Counted from the stretch's first letter, positions 42,197-54,509 are shown. The stretch is 64,000 bases of DNA from Ancylostoma caninum (GCA_037903475.1 JBAJFG010000039.1:1178001-1242000), one strand, 5' to 3'. Translations and numbers: made by a program. Notes: generated by a model from the letters alone, not told the origin.

Positions 42197-44709
42197 ATGT
42201 CGAGCGAGATTGTTGAACGTTTGGTTCCATATGAGTTAGTGGACATTGGCGCGAATTTAGGACACCCTTCTTATAAAGAAGACTTGAACGATGTCTTGAA
42301 ACGAGCTAAACAAGCAGGTTCGTTTCCAACTAATAAAATTCGAAAAGTTCTTAGGTTCTTTAAAGCCAGTATTTCAACTCGTTTCTCTGTTTGAGATATT
42401 AGCAAGTTCTGGACCATCTCGACAAGTACTAACGATATCAATGAAATGCTTAAAAACATTTAAACCCTTTCTCTGTGACGGAGTGTGCCAGTTTTTCGAG
42501 CCAAACTCACGTGGCAAGCCGTGTATCACCGCTTATGTGTATTGTGGATCGGAGATAACAAGACATATTAGCCACATTAATCATCACAATGCTAACAATT
42601 TCATTTCGAAATAGTTTTAGTAACCACACCTATTCGGTTTATTTAGGTCTATCGAAGATAATGATCACTGGCACATGTGAGAAAGTTAGTGTAGAATGCA
42701 GAAAACTCGCGGAGACGATGCCAGGCTTCCTATACTTCACCGCTGGTATTTTTTCTCTTTATTAATCTTTGTTATTTCCTTTATAAACAATTATTTTCCA
42801 TTCCAGGAGTACACCCCCACGATGCTAAAGGTTTCGATGAGAATTCGTTAGATATCCTGAGAGAACTGCAGGTTGGAAGGCATCTATCAAGTTGCAGTAG
42901 AAATCTCGATAATTGGCTTATACAGATTGTTTAGTCGCATGAACAATGTGTCGCCGTAGGAGAGTGTGGATTAGATTTTAACAGGAATTTCTCTCCACAG
43001 GACGTGCAAAAGGAAGTTTTCAGGAAGCAGGTACTGAGCTCTTCTTCGGATATCTTCGAAAAGTTCCAAATTACCGTAATTGAATCTCTAGACGCAAATT
43101 TCCAGGTGGAATTGGCTTGCGAGCTGAATAAACCTTTATTCATACATGAACGAGAAGCTCACGAAGATATGGTGCGTATTCTAAGTGATGCTGGCGAAAG
43201 GTGGGAAGCAGTGCTGTTCATTAATGTGTTCGAAGTGTTTTATTCAAAGTTTGCTCATTTTGGAACAGTTTCAATGTAATTTTCGAAAATGCTCCCTTCA
43301 GGTTATTCTCATTTCTACCCCCCTTTGCAGGTTGCCCCCAGCTGTCATACATTGTTTCACTGGGACGGAGGATGAGGCGAAAAAATACGTGGATATGGGA
43401 TATTACATAGGGTTAACAGGTGCGGCTGCTTGATAATAATCAGATTGGTTCCGTTATCTCACTAAAAGTGTTCACAAGAACATATTATCTTTAATTATTT
43501 ATGCTTGATTTGCCTATTCATTGTCGATGTTGCCATGTTGATCCCTTCATTTGCTGCTGCTATATTCTAACAATTTACAGCAAAAGCTGAGTGCAGACAA
43601 TGCGTTCGTGCACAACTAACGTGTTTTGCATATATAAAACTTCATAGTGAAGCAGTTAACAACTGATGTGTTCCATCTAAATTTTGAAAACTTATTTCAA
43701 GGTTTCCTATGGAAGGATCGGTTACCAAACGGTGTACAAGTGGCGCTACGAAACGGTTCCATCCCTCTTGATCGGTTATTAATAGAAACGGATGCGCCGT
43801 TCATGTACCCGAAGATAAACGACAAAAAGCTGCCAGCAGATGTTAAAGAAGCTATTACTGATTCTGCCAAGCAATTACATAAGGTGAACCGTGGTTGTTG
43901 GCAGTAGTTGTGGCGTTATTGGTTACTGCACTTCTTCTGTTCCGTTATTTTATTTCAGTTTCATCTTTATTTCTTGCAGTTCGCATCTTTCAATCGTAAT
44001 GAGCCATGTGCTTTAGCAGCTATCTGCGAGATGATAGCGGCATTTATGGGAAAGGATCCGAAGGAAGTAAGAAATTTTGTTCTCTGATTTCCTAACACCG
44101 TTCCATTCAGGCTCTAAATTCGTAAACGCACAACCAGACGAAATCGAGCCAACAAACCAACTTTCACATCCTGCGTCTGTTATCATTACGTAGTCTATAC
44201 AATAACTAAACGTATGCAAGAATTAGTGCAGCCCCACTCGATCCCCCCCCCCCTTCCACCGAGAATGGATTGACGAATTTTTGCAAGCCTAACCTGTCCA
44301 AATAGGTAATTATGGGCGCGCGTACGAGCTTCGACTATTTCATCGACCAGCAATTGGAGCTGCATGTAATTTCGGCTCCATTTACTAAAAAGGGGCGGAG
44401 TTGGGGTGGTATTTGTGTGCTATTCAGTTGCTATTTGATCGCTATTTGATTTCTTTTCATTTTTTGCACTAGGTATTAAGTCGAATAGCGACCGAATAGC
44501 AACCCATCAGCTAGCTAACAGCATGCAAATAGCACTCCAAATTGGACCATCTTTGGAAACTGAGCGAAATGTTGTATCTTACGGAGACATGACAGAACTA
44601 TTGTGAGCATGTTATTTTTATGTGTAATCAAAGTAACAAATCGCAACTTCCTTTTCAGGTCGCTGAAGCTACGACGAAAAACGCTAAACGGGTATACGGT
44701 CTCAACTAG
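42197..44709 (+). CDS. TatD-family metal-dependent nuclease (TATDN1-like)
   Basis: TatD enzymes are TIM-barrel metallohydrolases with DNase activity; animal members are linked to DNA degradation. Nine exons (42197-42317, 42647-42745, 42807-42871, 42935-43030, 43106-43200, 43331-43419, 43702-43883, 43980-44066, 44659-44709) give 294 residues, the normal TATDN1 length. Metal-site motifs are present in order: GVHPHDA, VGECGLDF with the bridging Glu, LFIHERE, VIHCFTG and LLIETDAPF. The N-terminal DIGANLGHP is the eukaryotic TATDN1 form; bacterial enzymes have an HxH motif there. An acceptor TATCTATAG lies nine bases before the ATG. It sits 302 bp after mL48 and 269 bp before UMP synthase, so it is probably the third gene of an operon. 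Confidence 0.9.
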
Positions 44710-44978
44710 GGTTGTTATTGTAATTGGGAAATAAATTATTAGAGCGATAAAGTTGTGTACTACTATTTTCGGGTGTTCTGTTTTTCACACCACCTTCCTC
44801 TCTGTTCTCACATATTAAAGGTTCGCGCTAACTAGCCTCAAGCTAATGTTAGCTAGTCATCAAGTGACAATAACATGCCTTTAACACGTAGCCTCTGGTG
44901 CTAGCCTGTGGTGGGAATAGGACGTTCACTAAGGCAAAACCTGACATATCTTTCTAATTCGTCTCATACAGTGCTGCT

Positions 44979-47732
44979 ATGAATTTGCTAGTGGAACAAT
45001 CGCTCAATGGAGCTCGTCAACGAAATTTGCTCCGTTCAATGCTCAATTCGAAGGTTTGCGCCAATATTGACTATTCGGTGCTAAGAAGAGGTGGCTAAAT
45101 TCTTCTGTTCAGGTGTTCAAGTTTGGCGAATTCGTGCTGAAGAGTGGGCAAACGTCACCTATCTACATAGACTTGAGAGAATGCTTCGGATATGCTGACT
45201 TGATGGTAATTTCTTCCAAAGTTTCTTAGCTCGCGCACTTTTTAGTATCACTGCTTATTCCCTTTCCTCTAACCTCGTCTTTTCCATGATTTTTCGATGT
45301 TCCTGTATTCAGCTGACTTATATGAGGCCTCTATTTCATGTTTTTAGGAAATTCCCCATATTTTCTGTCCATTTTCTGAACGTCTAATTGTAGATATCAT
45401 AGTGAAACTTCAAAATTTCTGTTAAGGGGTTGGCTTGTGATGGTCTCAAATCACTGATAGGGACGGCAGATGTATCATTTGATGCGATTGTGGGCGTACC
45501 TTATGCAGCCTTGCCATATGCAACTGTGAGTTACCACACATTACAGGGTTTATCCTCTCACACTGCTATTGTTAGTATTTGAAACGTCGTTTTTTTTCAG
45601 TTAGTATCTTATCACAACTCAAAGCCATTGATAATAATTCGGAAGGAGGCGAAGTCATACGGAACCAAAAAATTGGTCGAAGGCCTGTACAAAAAAGGCG
45701 AGAAGGTGATCGTCATCGAAGATGTGGTCACAACTGGAGGAAGCATTAAAGATGTGAGTTTATCAGAAAGTCATTCTATACGTGCATGCGTTTGCCAGAA
45801 GCGCAATCTGTGGTGAAGGATAGACCGGTATGCACTCCTGACGCGGCTCAGACGCAGACGATTCGTGCCAGTCGCACGTAATTCTAATTCATGTGTCACG
45901 ATGACTGTTGTCATACCATGGTCTTCATTTTGTATGAACGAACACGCGCTTCTAACGCACGTATGCATCTTGTATAAGTTGTCTTAATGATAAGAACTTG
46001 GTAGGAGATGTGGTATGCTGTTGTACTTATTTCAGGTTGTGAATATTTTGCGTGATGAAGAACTCATAGTTGAACATGTGTTCTGCTTACTTGATAGAGA
46101 ACAAGGGGGTGCTGAAAAACTCAAGGAGCATGGTATCACGTTGCACAGGTGGGTGGAGTAGAGTTCTTGATATTGGTATTGCGATTTAGTAAGTAAAGAA
46201 TCGAAAGCAGAGATATTATAATTCAAATCAGTAATGTTCAGCGTATTTTAGCCTTTTGAACATGGAAACTGTACTCACGTTTCTCAGAGCTGTGGATGCA
46301 GTAGACAACGAAACTTCTTCGAAGATCATCTCAGTGAGTCCTCTGGATCCTTAGAGCTCAAAAAGGTAACCTGTAATTATCTTAATATAGGCTCTAAATC
46401 TTCCGTACAAGGAGCTAAAACATCTACAAGTTTCTCCGGAGATGGAAGATCTTACAAGGCTTCCTTCATGCAACTTGGCAAGTAGATTTCTTCCGCTTTT
46501 TCTTCCCTAACTATTGACTTTCTCGTGTAGGGTCGGCTGCCTTTAGAAGAGCGTGCGAAACAAGCCGTCTGTCCATTGAACAAGAAGATTTTCTCTTTGA
46601 TGTTGAAGAAGAATTCGAATCTTTGCCTAGCGGTCGACTACACCGAGGCCGAGAAAATACTACAGGTTCACATTCTCAGAATTTTGAATGGGTCACTTCG
46701 GTTCGAATGACTTTTGCTTTTCTAGCTTGTCGAGAAAGCAGCTCCATTCGTCGTTGCCATCAAAGTGCACGCAGATGCAATTACAGACTTTTCCACAGAT
46801 TTTACCGCTAAGCTTGTCAGATTAGCTAATGATCACGAGTTTGTAATCTTTGAAGATAGGTGAGCACTCACTACATGAGAATTTTGAAAACTCCCATTAA
46901 ACTCGGCCAAGAAAACAGGGTTGCAGGAAGTTCGGAGACACTGGAAACACTAACATTCTGCAGTTGAAAGGAACTCAGAGGATAGCAGAATGGGCGGATG
47001 TGGTAACCGTTCATGCAGTGCAGGGGAGCGATTCTAATGGAGCGATCTTCCGACAGGTAAGGTGTAAGGTGTACTCGCGCTCAGGCGTAGGAATTCATGG
47101 TTTGGAGTTACGTATTCGGCTGACTGAGCTGCTTTGTAGTGCTCCCTATGTCCGTTCTTTTGAGGTTATTGCGGATCCCGCCTACCGTCTCAGTGGCATT
47201 CTACTCATAGCTCAACTTAGTACCAAGGGGTCCCTCACGGCTCTTCCAGGATACACTGAAGGTCTGTTTTCCAATTGTTGTTCCCAGTACTCTTGAATGA
47301 AATGCTTAATACAGCTGCCGCCGAGATGGGTGAAGCTAACAGAGATGTTGTTTGTGGTTTTATCTGCCAAACACGTGTGTCAACTCACCCAGATATGTTG
47401 CATTGGACTCCAGGTACTACAATACTTTTTCGTCTGGGGAATTAATTATGTATGGATTATTCGCTTAGAAAATTTATTGAAATAAATATTTCAGGGGTGA
47501 ACATGGATGCGAAGACGGACAATGCTGGACAGCAGTGGAGAGATCTTGATGAGGTGAGCGGTTCATACTCGAATTTCAAAGAGCACCGCTGATCTCTCGT
47601 CTTTAGGCCATAGTACGCCAACAGAACGACATTGTTATTGTTGGTAGAGGAGTAACTGCTAGCTCTACCCCAATCCAAGAACTTACGCGATATCGAGAAG
47701 CTGCTTGGGCTGCACTTACCTCAAAGGGCTGA
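44979..47732 (+). CDS. umps-1: Uridine 5'-monophosphate synthase (OPRT-OMPDC fusion)
   Basis: UMP synthase carries out the last two steps of de novo pyrimidine synthesis: orotate phosphoribosyltransferase, then OMP decarboxylase. Fourteen exons sum to 493 residues, close to the animal enzyme. The N-terminal OPRT half has LKSGQTSPIYIDLRE and the PRPP-binding VIVIEDVVTTGGS. The C-terminal OMPDC half has LAVDYTEAEKIL, the catalytic IKVHADAITDF, FEDRKFGDTGNT, LLIAQLSTKGSL and a phosphate-binding DIVIVGRGVTAS. Exons run 44979-45053, 45113-45205, 45427-45525, 45601-45753, 46036-46148, 46252-46333, 46391-46477, 46531-46665, 46726-46859, 46927-47056, 47165-47261, 47315-47413, 47495-47553, 47607-47732. 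The intron after 46477 has a GC donor. A CATACAG acceptor lies just before the ATG. Confidence 0.95.
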
Positions 47733-48819
47733 TATCCTCGTTCTCAATAGGTTTTCATGGTCGTGTTGTTACCTTTCACAGTTAGCTCACTCATATCTAT
47801 TGTTTGACCCTTATCTTACCTCGTTTTTCATTTTTGTTTTTTCACGTGGTGTTTACCGGTTCACATTGTTATGTTGAACTATGCAGTATTGATAGCGGCA
47901 ACTTCAACAAGCATCATAAATCTTTCATTGTTGCCAACATATAAGTACAACTGAAACAACAATTCAGTGATTGAACGAGCTGCCATGGTGTTCAGACCGG
48001 TGCCAAGGAATTCGATCCCTTTCGTAACGAGGACGGAACGAGCCGTCTCTTTCTCCCTGCAAAACCTCTTGTGAGAAGCTTTGGTGGTTAGAAATAGAAA
48101 AAGGGAAATCAGACTAGAAAAAGGAACACTACATATAAATTAATGGACCTAAATTATCTTTGTGCATGACGTTTTACTACATATAGTCGGTTCAGTTCGA
48201 CAGTGCGTGTCCCGTGACAGCCGCTCTGCTGGCATTGGGGCGCACGGTGCGGTTAGTCAATCCACTATCAATCCGGGTATTCGGTAAGTTTTATCCCTTG
48301 TTTCCTCTTGTGTTGTTCTTTCTTAGTTCTTAGAACAACTGAAGAAAGAAACAGACAATATAAGTCATCAAAAAAGCCGAATCGATCGTGGGGCAGCTGT
48401 TTCACCGACGCTGCATGTTGCAATGTCAGGAGAGCCGCTGTCTATGTGACTGGAACTTTGGATCAACTGTGCTCTAGGCGAATAATGACGATGTGTATAT
48501 AGTCCGTAGTATGGAGAGTGCGTCTATGACTTTGTCTGCAATTACGATTGCAGCGCGGTGTCGCCCAGCTGACTCGATCCGATGGGAGAAAGGCGCAGGA
48601 TGGTGGGTGATTCTACTAACTGACACTAAGAAAATAAAAAAAAATCACATCATAAACATATTACAACTTGCAGAGGGAAGAATAAGAATTAGACCGAATG
48701 AGGTGATATGCCAATAGACACCTCGCCGCATCCGTAACTGTAGACAAAGTCGTGGACGCACTCTTAAGCTACCCACAGCAACTAATTCTTCCCATCACAA
48801 GAATCAAAACAACCAGAAA
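47733..48819. other. Convergent intergenic region, no supported gene
   Basis: The 3' flanks of UMP synthase (plus) and the 286-residue gene (minus) meet here. Only chance frames are seen. A 14-base TTCGATCCCTTTCG-like string near 48010 recalls a B box but no A box accompanies it. Confidence 0.4.
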
Positions 48820-50907
48820 TTAATTTTGGGTTCCAGTAGCCCTGCATTGAAGACCAAAGCTGTTTCTCTTACTGCCAGAAGATGAGGAGCATTTCACGTA
48901 CGGAAAAAAAACAGTAAATCTCACATTGGAAATGCCATGAGGGCGATCACCCTGTTCATCTGATTCACGATTATGGCAGCGCTCATCTGCCCATCGACCA
49001 TGACCGTGAAATCTGTCACGCGGACCGCGCCAACCACCCCTTCTATAGTAAGGGCGATGCCAGTTGTTTGCTGGGTTTCCATCGTGGTAGTGACGCCAGT
49101 TGCCAGTTGTTGATGATTGATACGGCCTGTTCGGTCTCCAGACACGACTTCTTCTATGGTAATGCTGATAGTGCTCGCGTTCCATCCTAAATAAATAATT
49201 TCGTCCTATACGAAACGAAGGTGAGAATAAACAGAAGCTAATAAAGGGATAGAGCTAACGTCAAGTTATTTCGCTGATATTGCCGAGGGATCCAGTCTCT
49301 GTTACTCTGATCCATCCTCGACGATCCAGCACGAGGCTCCTCCTCAAATGTGTTCTTTTTGGTCTTATCTGGGTCCTTCTGAACAGCTGCAGATTGTGGA
49401 ATGGGATCATCAGGTACAACCTCAGACTGGAATGCATGCAAGATAATAACTTATTATTAGTTCCAAATGAGCAAACCTTTCCTTTACTACTTTGCTGAAA
49501 GAAGGTGAAAAATTCTTGAAGAAATCTCATAGAAATTGATGAAAGAAAGAAACATGATGACTTTCAAATCGACTCAATAAAAAATGCTGGTCCACCTCTT
49601 CACAGGGTACAGTTTTCGTTCGATCTTCTCCTTGAATTGAGGTTTTCCTGAAAATGAGGATCAATAAAATTAATTAGATCCCATCACAAGCATGCAGTTG
49701 TTGAGTGTGGAAGAACTTATTGCTACTGGATTATCTAAATTTTCCCATGCTGACAAAGATCTGGCCTAGCGGAAGGTCTACCAACAAAACCCAATTCTTG
49801 GTAGATCAAATAAGGATAATAAAACTTTATAACGAGGTAATCGAAGTTTGAAATGTTTATATTCTTGTTTGCACGTCGATCGTGCAAATTTTGAAAGTTA
49901 TCTACGGTAAAACAGGAGAGGGAAGGAAACAAACCTGTTACTATATTTGGCCATCATTTCCATTCTCATATTATAAAATTCGCGCTTACGCGCTTCCCTT
50001 TCCTCCGCTTCTTGGGCGCTTTCGCCAACCGTTTCTATAGTGAATGTTTCTATCGCTCGATTGTCTTCTTCAGTAAACATGTCGCCCCATCGCAACTGAA
50101 TAGTTTAACCAAAGAAGTGAATAAGTGAACAAAAAATCTTCAGGTAGTAGACAACTTACTCCTTTTTCATGAAGCTCTTGTGAGACTGTGGTGATTCGAT
50201 CCAACATTATCTGTCTGAAACAATTAGAGCAAATTTGGAGAGAAAGTAGTCAATTTTTCCTTGAATAATAAAGATAAAAAATAGATAAAATAAGTAAAAT
50301 ACAAAGCTAATGTTTCTGTGACGCGATTGAAATACTCTGAGCAAAACGGCTGGCCAAAATTAGTACCAGAATGCTGCGATCTAAATGTTATGGTCCGCTT
50401 CACCAGGGAAGATAGCTGGAGAGATATCAGAGAAGAAATGAAAGCGGAAAAGTGTGTGGTACTTAGGGAAGGGCTCTAAAAGCAGACGATATGCAGAAAT
50501 TTTCAATTACCACTGTCTCCGAAACGGAATATAACTGGTCGGGTTGTAATCCTTAAATTGCATCATTATCTTTAGAAAATTCTTCTTTTTTTTCACCAAC
50601 ATTCTTTGCATAATTTATACCTAAAAGTAGCATATACTTCACAGCGATTTGAAAGAAGAAAATCGATTTTACATCAAGGCTGAAACTATCTACACCAATA
50701 TGACTACCCTCCAGCGATAACCTCGCTAGAAATTCTGTGTTTGTGCTAACTAGACGAACAAAAATAATGTAACACCCTAGGGTCCCGGAAGGAATACAGC
50801 TTACCATAACATTATCTCTTTACGAAGATTAAAAAAAGGAAAAATAACAAAGTATTTCAGTAATACCTTATTTCATTCGCCCATTCTTGTGAACCCGTGG
50901 CTGACAT
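48820..50907 (-). CDS. Unrecognised protein with Arg/Gly/His/Trp-rich C-terminus
   Basis: Seven exons (50907-50867, 50214-50160, 50095-49935, 49647-49596, 49494-49477, 49426-49260, 49186-48820) join in phase to 286 residues. The N-terminal third is charged and helical (QIMLDRITTVSQELHEKG, then LRWGDMFTEEDNRAIETFTI and an EAEEREARKREF stretch). A short acidic linker follows (SEVVPDDPIPQS, FEEEPRAGSSRMDQ). The last part is rich in Arg, Gly, His, Tyr and Trp (YRRGGWRGPRDRFHGHGRWA), as in disordered RNA-binding tails. RNA binding is inference from composition; I recognise no domain. One exon is only 18 bases long. The ATG lies about 37 bases after a TTTCAG, which could be a trans-splice site. The last exon may use GTGAGA near 48917 as a donor, which would change the C-terminus. 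Confidence 0.65.
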
Positions 50908-52079
50908 CGTCAGAATTGGAAGGTTGAAGCAATAATTTTGGTACCTGAAATTAAAGAAAAGAGTAATGTTCGAGGAAAAAAATCAATACTGATCAATGGG
51001 GGGCTGCAAAGTGTCAAAATGAAGCATTTACAGGGTCATCTAGTGGATAGAGTTAATAGCTAATTCTTTATGCTAGCAGAATATTGTGTGGAGAATTCGC
51101 TCACCTGCTACAACGATTAAATAGAGCGTTTGCGAGACGGGAAACTATCTACACGCTTTCTGGATGGAAATATGAAATGACTTCATCACAACACGCAGCT
51201 ATTAAAAGTTACAAAAAAAAATTCTTGCAGTAACCGCCAGCTGATTCGCGTTATTCCACGCAGGACCTCTGTGTATCGTGGTAAATCTCTCACCAGTAAT
51301 GGACTCTAAATAAGCGAAGGACATTCGTTGTTTTCTCAGAAATGACTGTGGGATGTGGTAATGACTCAGTCTGCCTCTGTCCCCATAATTGTTTTCGTCG
51401 AAGAGAAGAAGAAAGAGTGGATGAAAAAATTGTACTCTGAACGTGTGGTGGTGTCGCCCACCTGCCGACAACATTTCATTTCATTTTTCCATCTACACAC
51501 TCTTTCCATGCCTTTCTCTCTTATAACCTTACGAACAACACCTACGGAAATATGATTATTGTGGAGGAGTTCAGGATTTTTGCTTCTCAGTGTAGTCCTA
51601 CACAAAAAATCTGCACAGAAGTGTTGATACTGTTCACAAATCCGAAAGCTCATATCTTGAGTTGCTTTGTTTTTCGTAATATTCTCGGATTTATTTAATA
51701 ACATGCATGGTTTCTATCGTGCTGACCCGCTCGCGACTCCTTCGCGGCCACCACTTCGCAACCGCGTCGCAACAGCAGCGTGACGCGACTTCGCTATGCT
51801 GGGCTGTTGATTTTGACATGTTGTAGCACTTATCACTTGAATTCTAACGAGTTATGACGGAGTAGACTCGATAGAACTTGTCAGCATCCACGTGGTGCCT
51901 CTCAGAGTGGACTCTTGACAAGTTGCGCAGGTTTTAACTTGTTGGCCCGAAGATGTTTCGATGAGCAGGGCGAGCTGCACATGTTCGTGGTAACCTGTAC
52001 CTAAGGTTATACCCGGTGAAGTAACTATGAGTAGTAACCTATACTTCATCGTTATAGATTATACGTGAATGGCTATGTG
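50908..52079. other. No supported gene
   Basis: Upstream region of the 286-residue gene. A minus-strand frame of 112 codons at 51366-51704 lacks family features and splice support. Probably promoter plus intergenic DNA. Confidence 0.4.
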
Positions 52080-52244
52080 CAGTGGACGTCAATGGCGATG
52101 GCCCATCCGCGGCCTCGAGAGGGACGCCGCGCAACCGCACCGCGCACGCCGTAACCGATGTTTTCTGCTGCTCTTATGGTATTTCTTGCAGTTTTCCCAC
52201 CTGACTTTGAGGATTTCCGACCAAATCGGGTAGAAAAGCTAGAT
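52080..52244. mobile_element. MITE family A, copy 5, left half only
   Basis: Carries the left arm CAGTGGACGTCAATGGCGAT, the GGACGCCGCGCAACCGC block and the core up to AAATCGGGTAGAAAAGC, then stops. The right arm is absent. The break lies only 28 bases from the piggyBac-like element at 52272. Confidence 0.8.
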
Positions 52245-52271
52245 GCCTCTCGGTCCCAGTAGGTTGATAGG

Positions 52272-52838
52272 TTAACCCATTGACGACCGCGAGCATTTTC
52301 TCATGTCTGGCGCGTGGGACCAGCGCCCTTTTCAAGAATGAGGTGCCCACGGAGTTCCACACCGTTACAATAAGAAAATTGGGGCTAAAGCAGACCTTTT
52401 CGCAAGAATAATTTGAAATCTAGTTCTAGAAGATTACTGCTATTATCGGACCAGAAGAGGGAGAATATCTAAACGCTTGTGGATTTCATTAAGGCCGAAA
52501 GAGTCTGTAAAAGTGCTATAGCGAAGTGTTCAGAGAGTATACACTCTCATGTAGCTCTCTCCTGACGAATATGAAAGTGCATGATGTAATGAACGTGTTT
52601 CTATGCAGGAATCATGGCTTCTGTACAGATTATTTAAATGCACAAGAAATGAAAAACAACCTTCATTGATTCCAATATCCCATGCTTTTCATGATATTTG
52701 TCAAAATGAAGGAGAACTCTTTCTTGTACCACAGTTGTTTGAGACGTTTTCAGGAAGTGTTGTACCCATATCATATGAAAATACTGCAAAATAGTTCAAA
52801 AATAGGGTCCAGTAGCCGCGCGGTCGTCAATGGGTTAA
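52272..52838. mobile_element. piggyBac-like MITE (TTAA, 20-bp inverted repeats)
   Basis: The 567-bp element begins TTAACCCATTGACGACCGCG and ends with the exact inverse CGCGGTCGTCAATGGGTTAA. TTAA at each end is the hallmark target site of piggyBac transposons, and an inner CCCATTG-type terminus fits the superfamily. A 63-codon frame inside has no transposase features, so the element is non-autonomous. Confidence 0.85.
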
Positions 52839-54509
52839 TATTATATTTTAGGTCGTCTCTCTTAGGTTGGCGGAAAAGCTTTCCCGAGAATTTCCAAAAA
52901 TTCTTTTCATCCGGAAATTTGATGAGAATGCGGGTGTGACCTGTATGCTTTGGAGTACATTTCCTAACCTCAAGGGGTATACAAAGTCAGCGGGGCACTA
53001 CCGCTCCAGCTATGTCAAATTAGCGAAGTAGCTTTTTTCCAAACCTCCTATTTTTTGAGTTGCTGTAAAGGACCTTGACAAGCTCTGAGACCAGGGAATG
53101 TGTCGCTAAATATTCCACAGGACTCCGCTGATCCACCTCCTTCAAGTCCAGAAATATGAGCTTCTCGGAGCGACCACGCCTTGATTGGCGTGGATGCTCC
53201 TAGAAGCTCATGTATCCTGTCTACAGTCAAGGAAAAACGGGAAATATGGGAAATCTTGCAGTGCCCCACCCACCTTCCATGCCAATTTCCATATCTTCCC
53301 GAAAAGATCGAAATTTTGACAAGACTTTTCGGTCAGCCTAATATTTTTGAAATCCCGGCTATCCGGATGCCCAGAGGCGTAGATTGGTTAGAATCCGTCT
53401 TTTTTCACGCCTTACTACTCCATACTATTCCTAGCATCCTCTGATGATTCCCAAACAAAAAAAAAATCAAGAAAAAATGAGGAGTATGTTTAGGAATCGA
53501 AATCTGCGGATATTCGCACCTTCCAGGATTGTGGCTAATGTGAATTTCAAAGGGTGGAGCTTGAAAGAAGATGGGTAGAGGGCATTGTTTATGAGGATCT
53601 AGGAAGAGGACAGTTTGTCGAAATTTAAAAAAAAACTCCCCCCCCCCTGGCCTCCTCTAAAAAAATCTAGCTCGTAGCTGTATAACGACTCAACAGGAAC
53701 GTTTATTAGTAATTGGTCTTTCTTCATCTTCTAAAAGATCCACTAAAATATGTGTGTACAATGGTGTTAGCGTGATGTTCAGCAGCATGTAGTGGAGTGA
53801 ATTCAAATAGTCGACTTTCCATTCTCGATTCGTTACGGCCAGCAGTTTGTAGCGACATCTGAATACATAATATCTCCTATAAATAGAGTCGAAGTAAAAA
53901 TAGAAAGTAAGTAGTATTAGAGATGTATATCCACAACAACCAACGAGCATGTATTATAGTTGGATTGCTCAGCAGTTCTCTTTCATGCTTGATCCCGTGT
54001 GTCGGATAATGCTGATGTTGTACCAATCCACTTTATATCCAGCAAGTATGACTCTGGAATGTAAGTTTCGCAATGCAACTGATATTTTCGGCGAAGAACT
54101 TCATCAGTATGGAGTGCCCTATTTTTCTGGCCGAACAACTAAGCTATGGAGGTAATCAAATGTAGTGCTCAGCTGACAGAGAGCAACGTATTAACACTGT
54201 TATAGTGCGTTCCACTACTGACAAAAGTTGGGAAAACAGCAGAGAGATAAAGAACGCGGGAAAGTGTGCAGCAGTTGGAGAGGAATGAGAGAAAAGCAGG
54301 CTGTCCGCACGGTTACTCAACTATCGTCGCGTTTGGAACAAACTACATCCTATTCTGTGGATGACAAGCGGCAACTTCTTTTTTCCTTAATTTCATTTTT
54401 TTCAGTTTTTTTTTTGAAAATAGTTGTGCCTTCGTAACTGGCCACTTATTTATATTTATACATCACGGTAGATCATAATGTAACCTTTCATTCAATAATA
54501 ACAATGTAA
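52839..54509. other. Mostly unassigned; one possible orphan exon
   Basis: On the minus strand, after TTTATAG, the stretch 53880-53691 reads coding-like (LLAVTNREWKVDYLNSLHYM, then LLNITLTPLYTHILVDLLED and a stop after NKRSC). It looks like the terminal exon of a gene but no partner exon or family is recognised. A short inverted repeat GAGCTTCTCGGAGCGACCACGC lies near 53158-53210. The rest shows nothing supported. Confidence 0.3.

Noticed and set aside
52603..52794. 63-codon frame in the piggyBac-like element as a transposase piece
   Set aside because: No DDD-domain motif or piggyBac similarity is visible and the frame is short.
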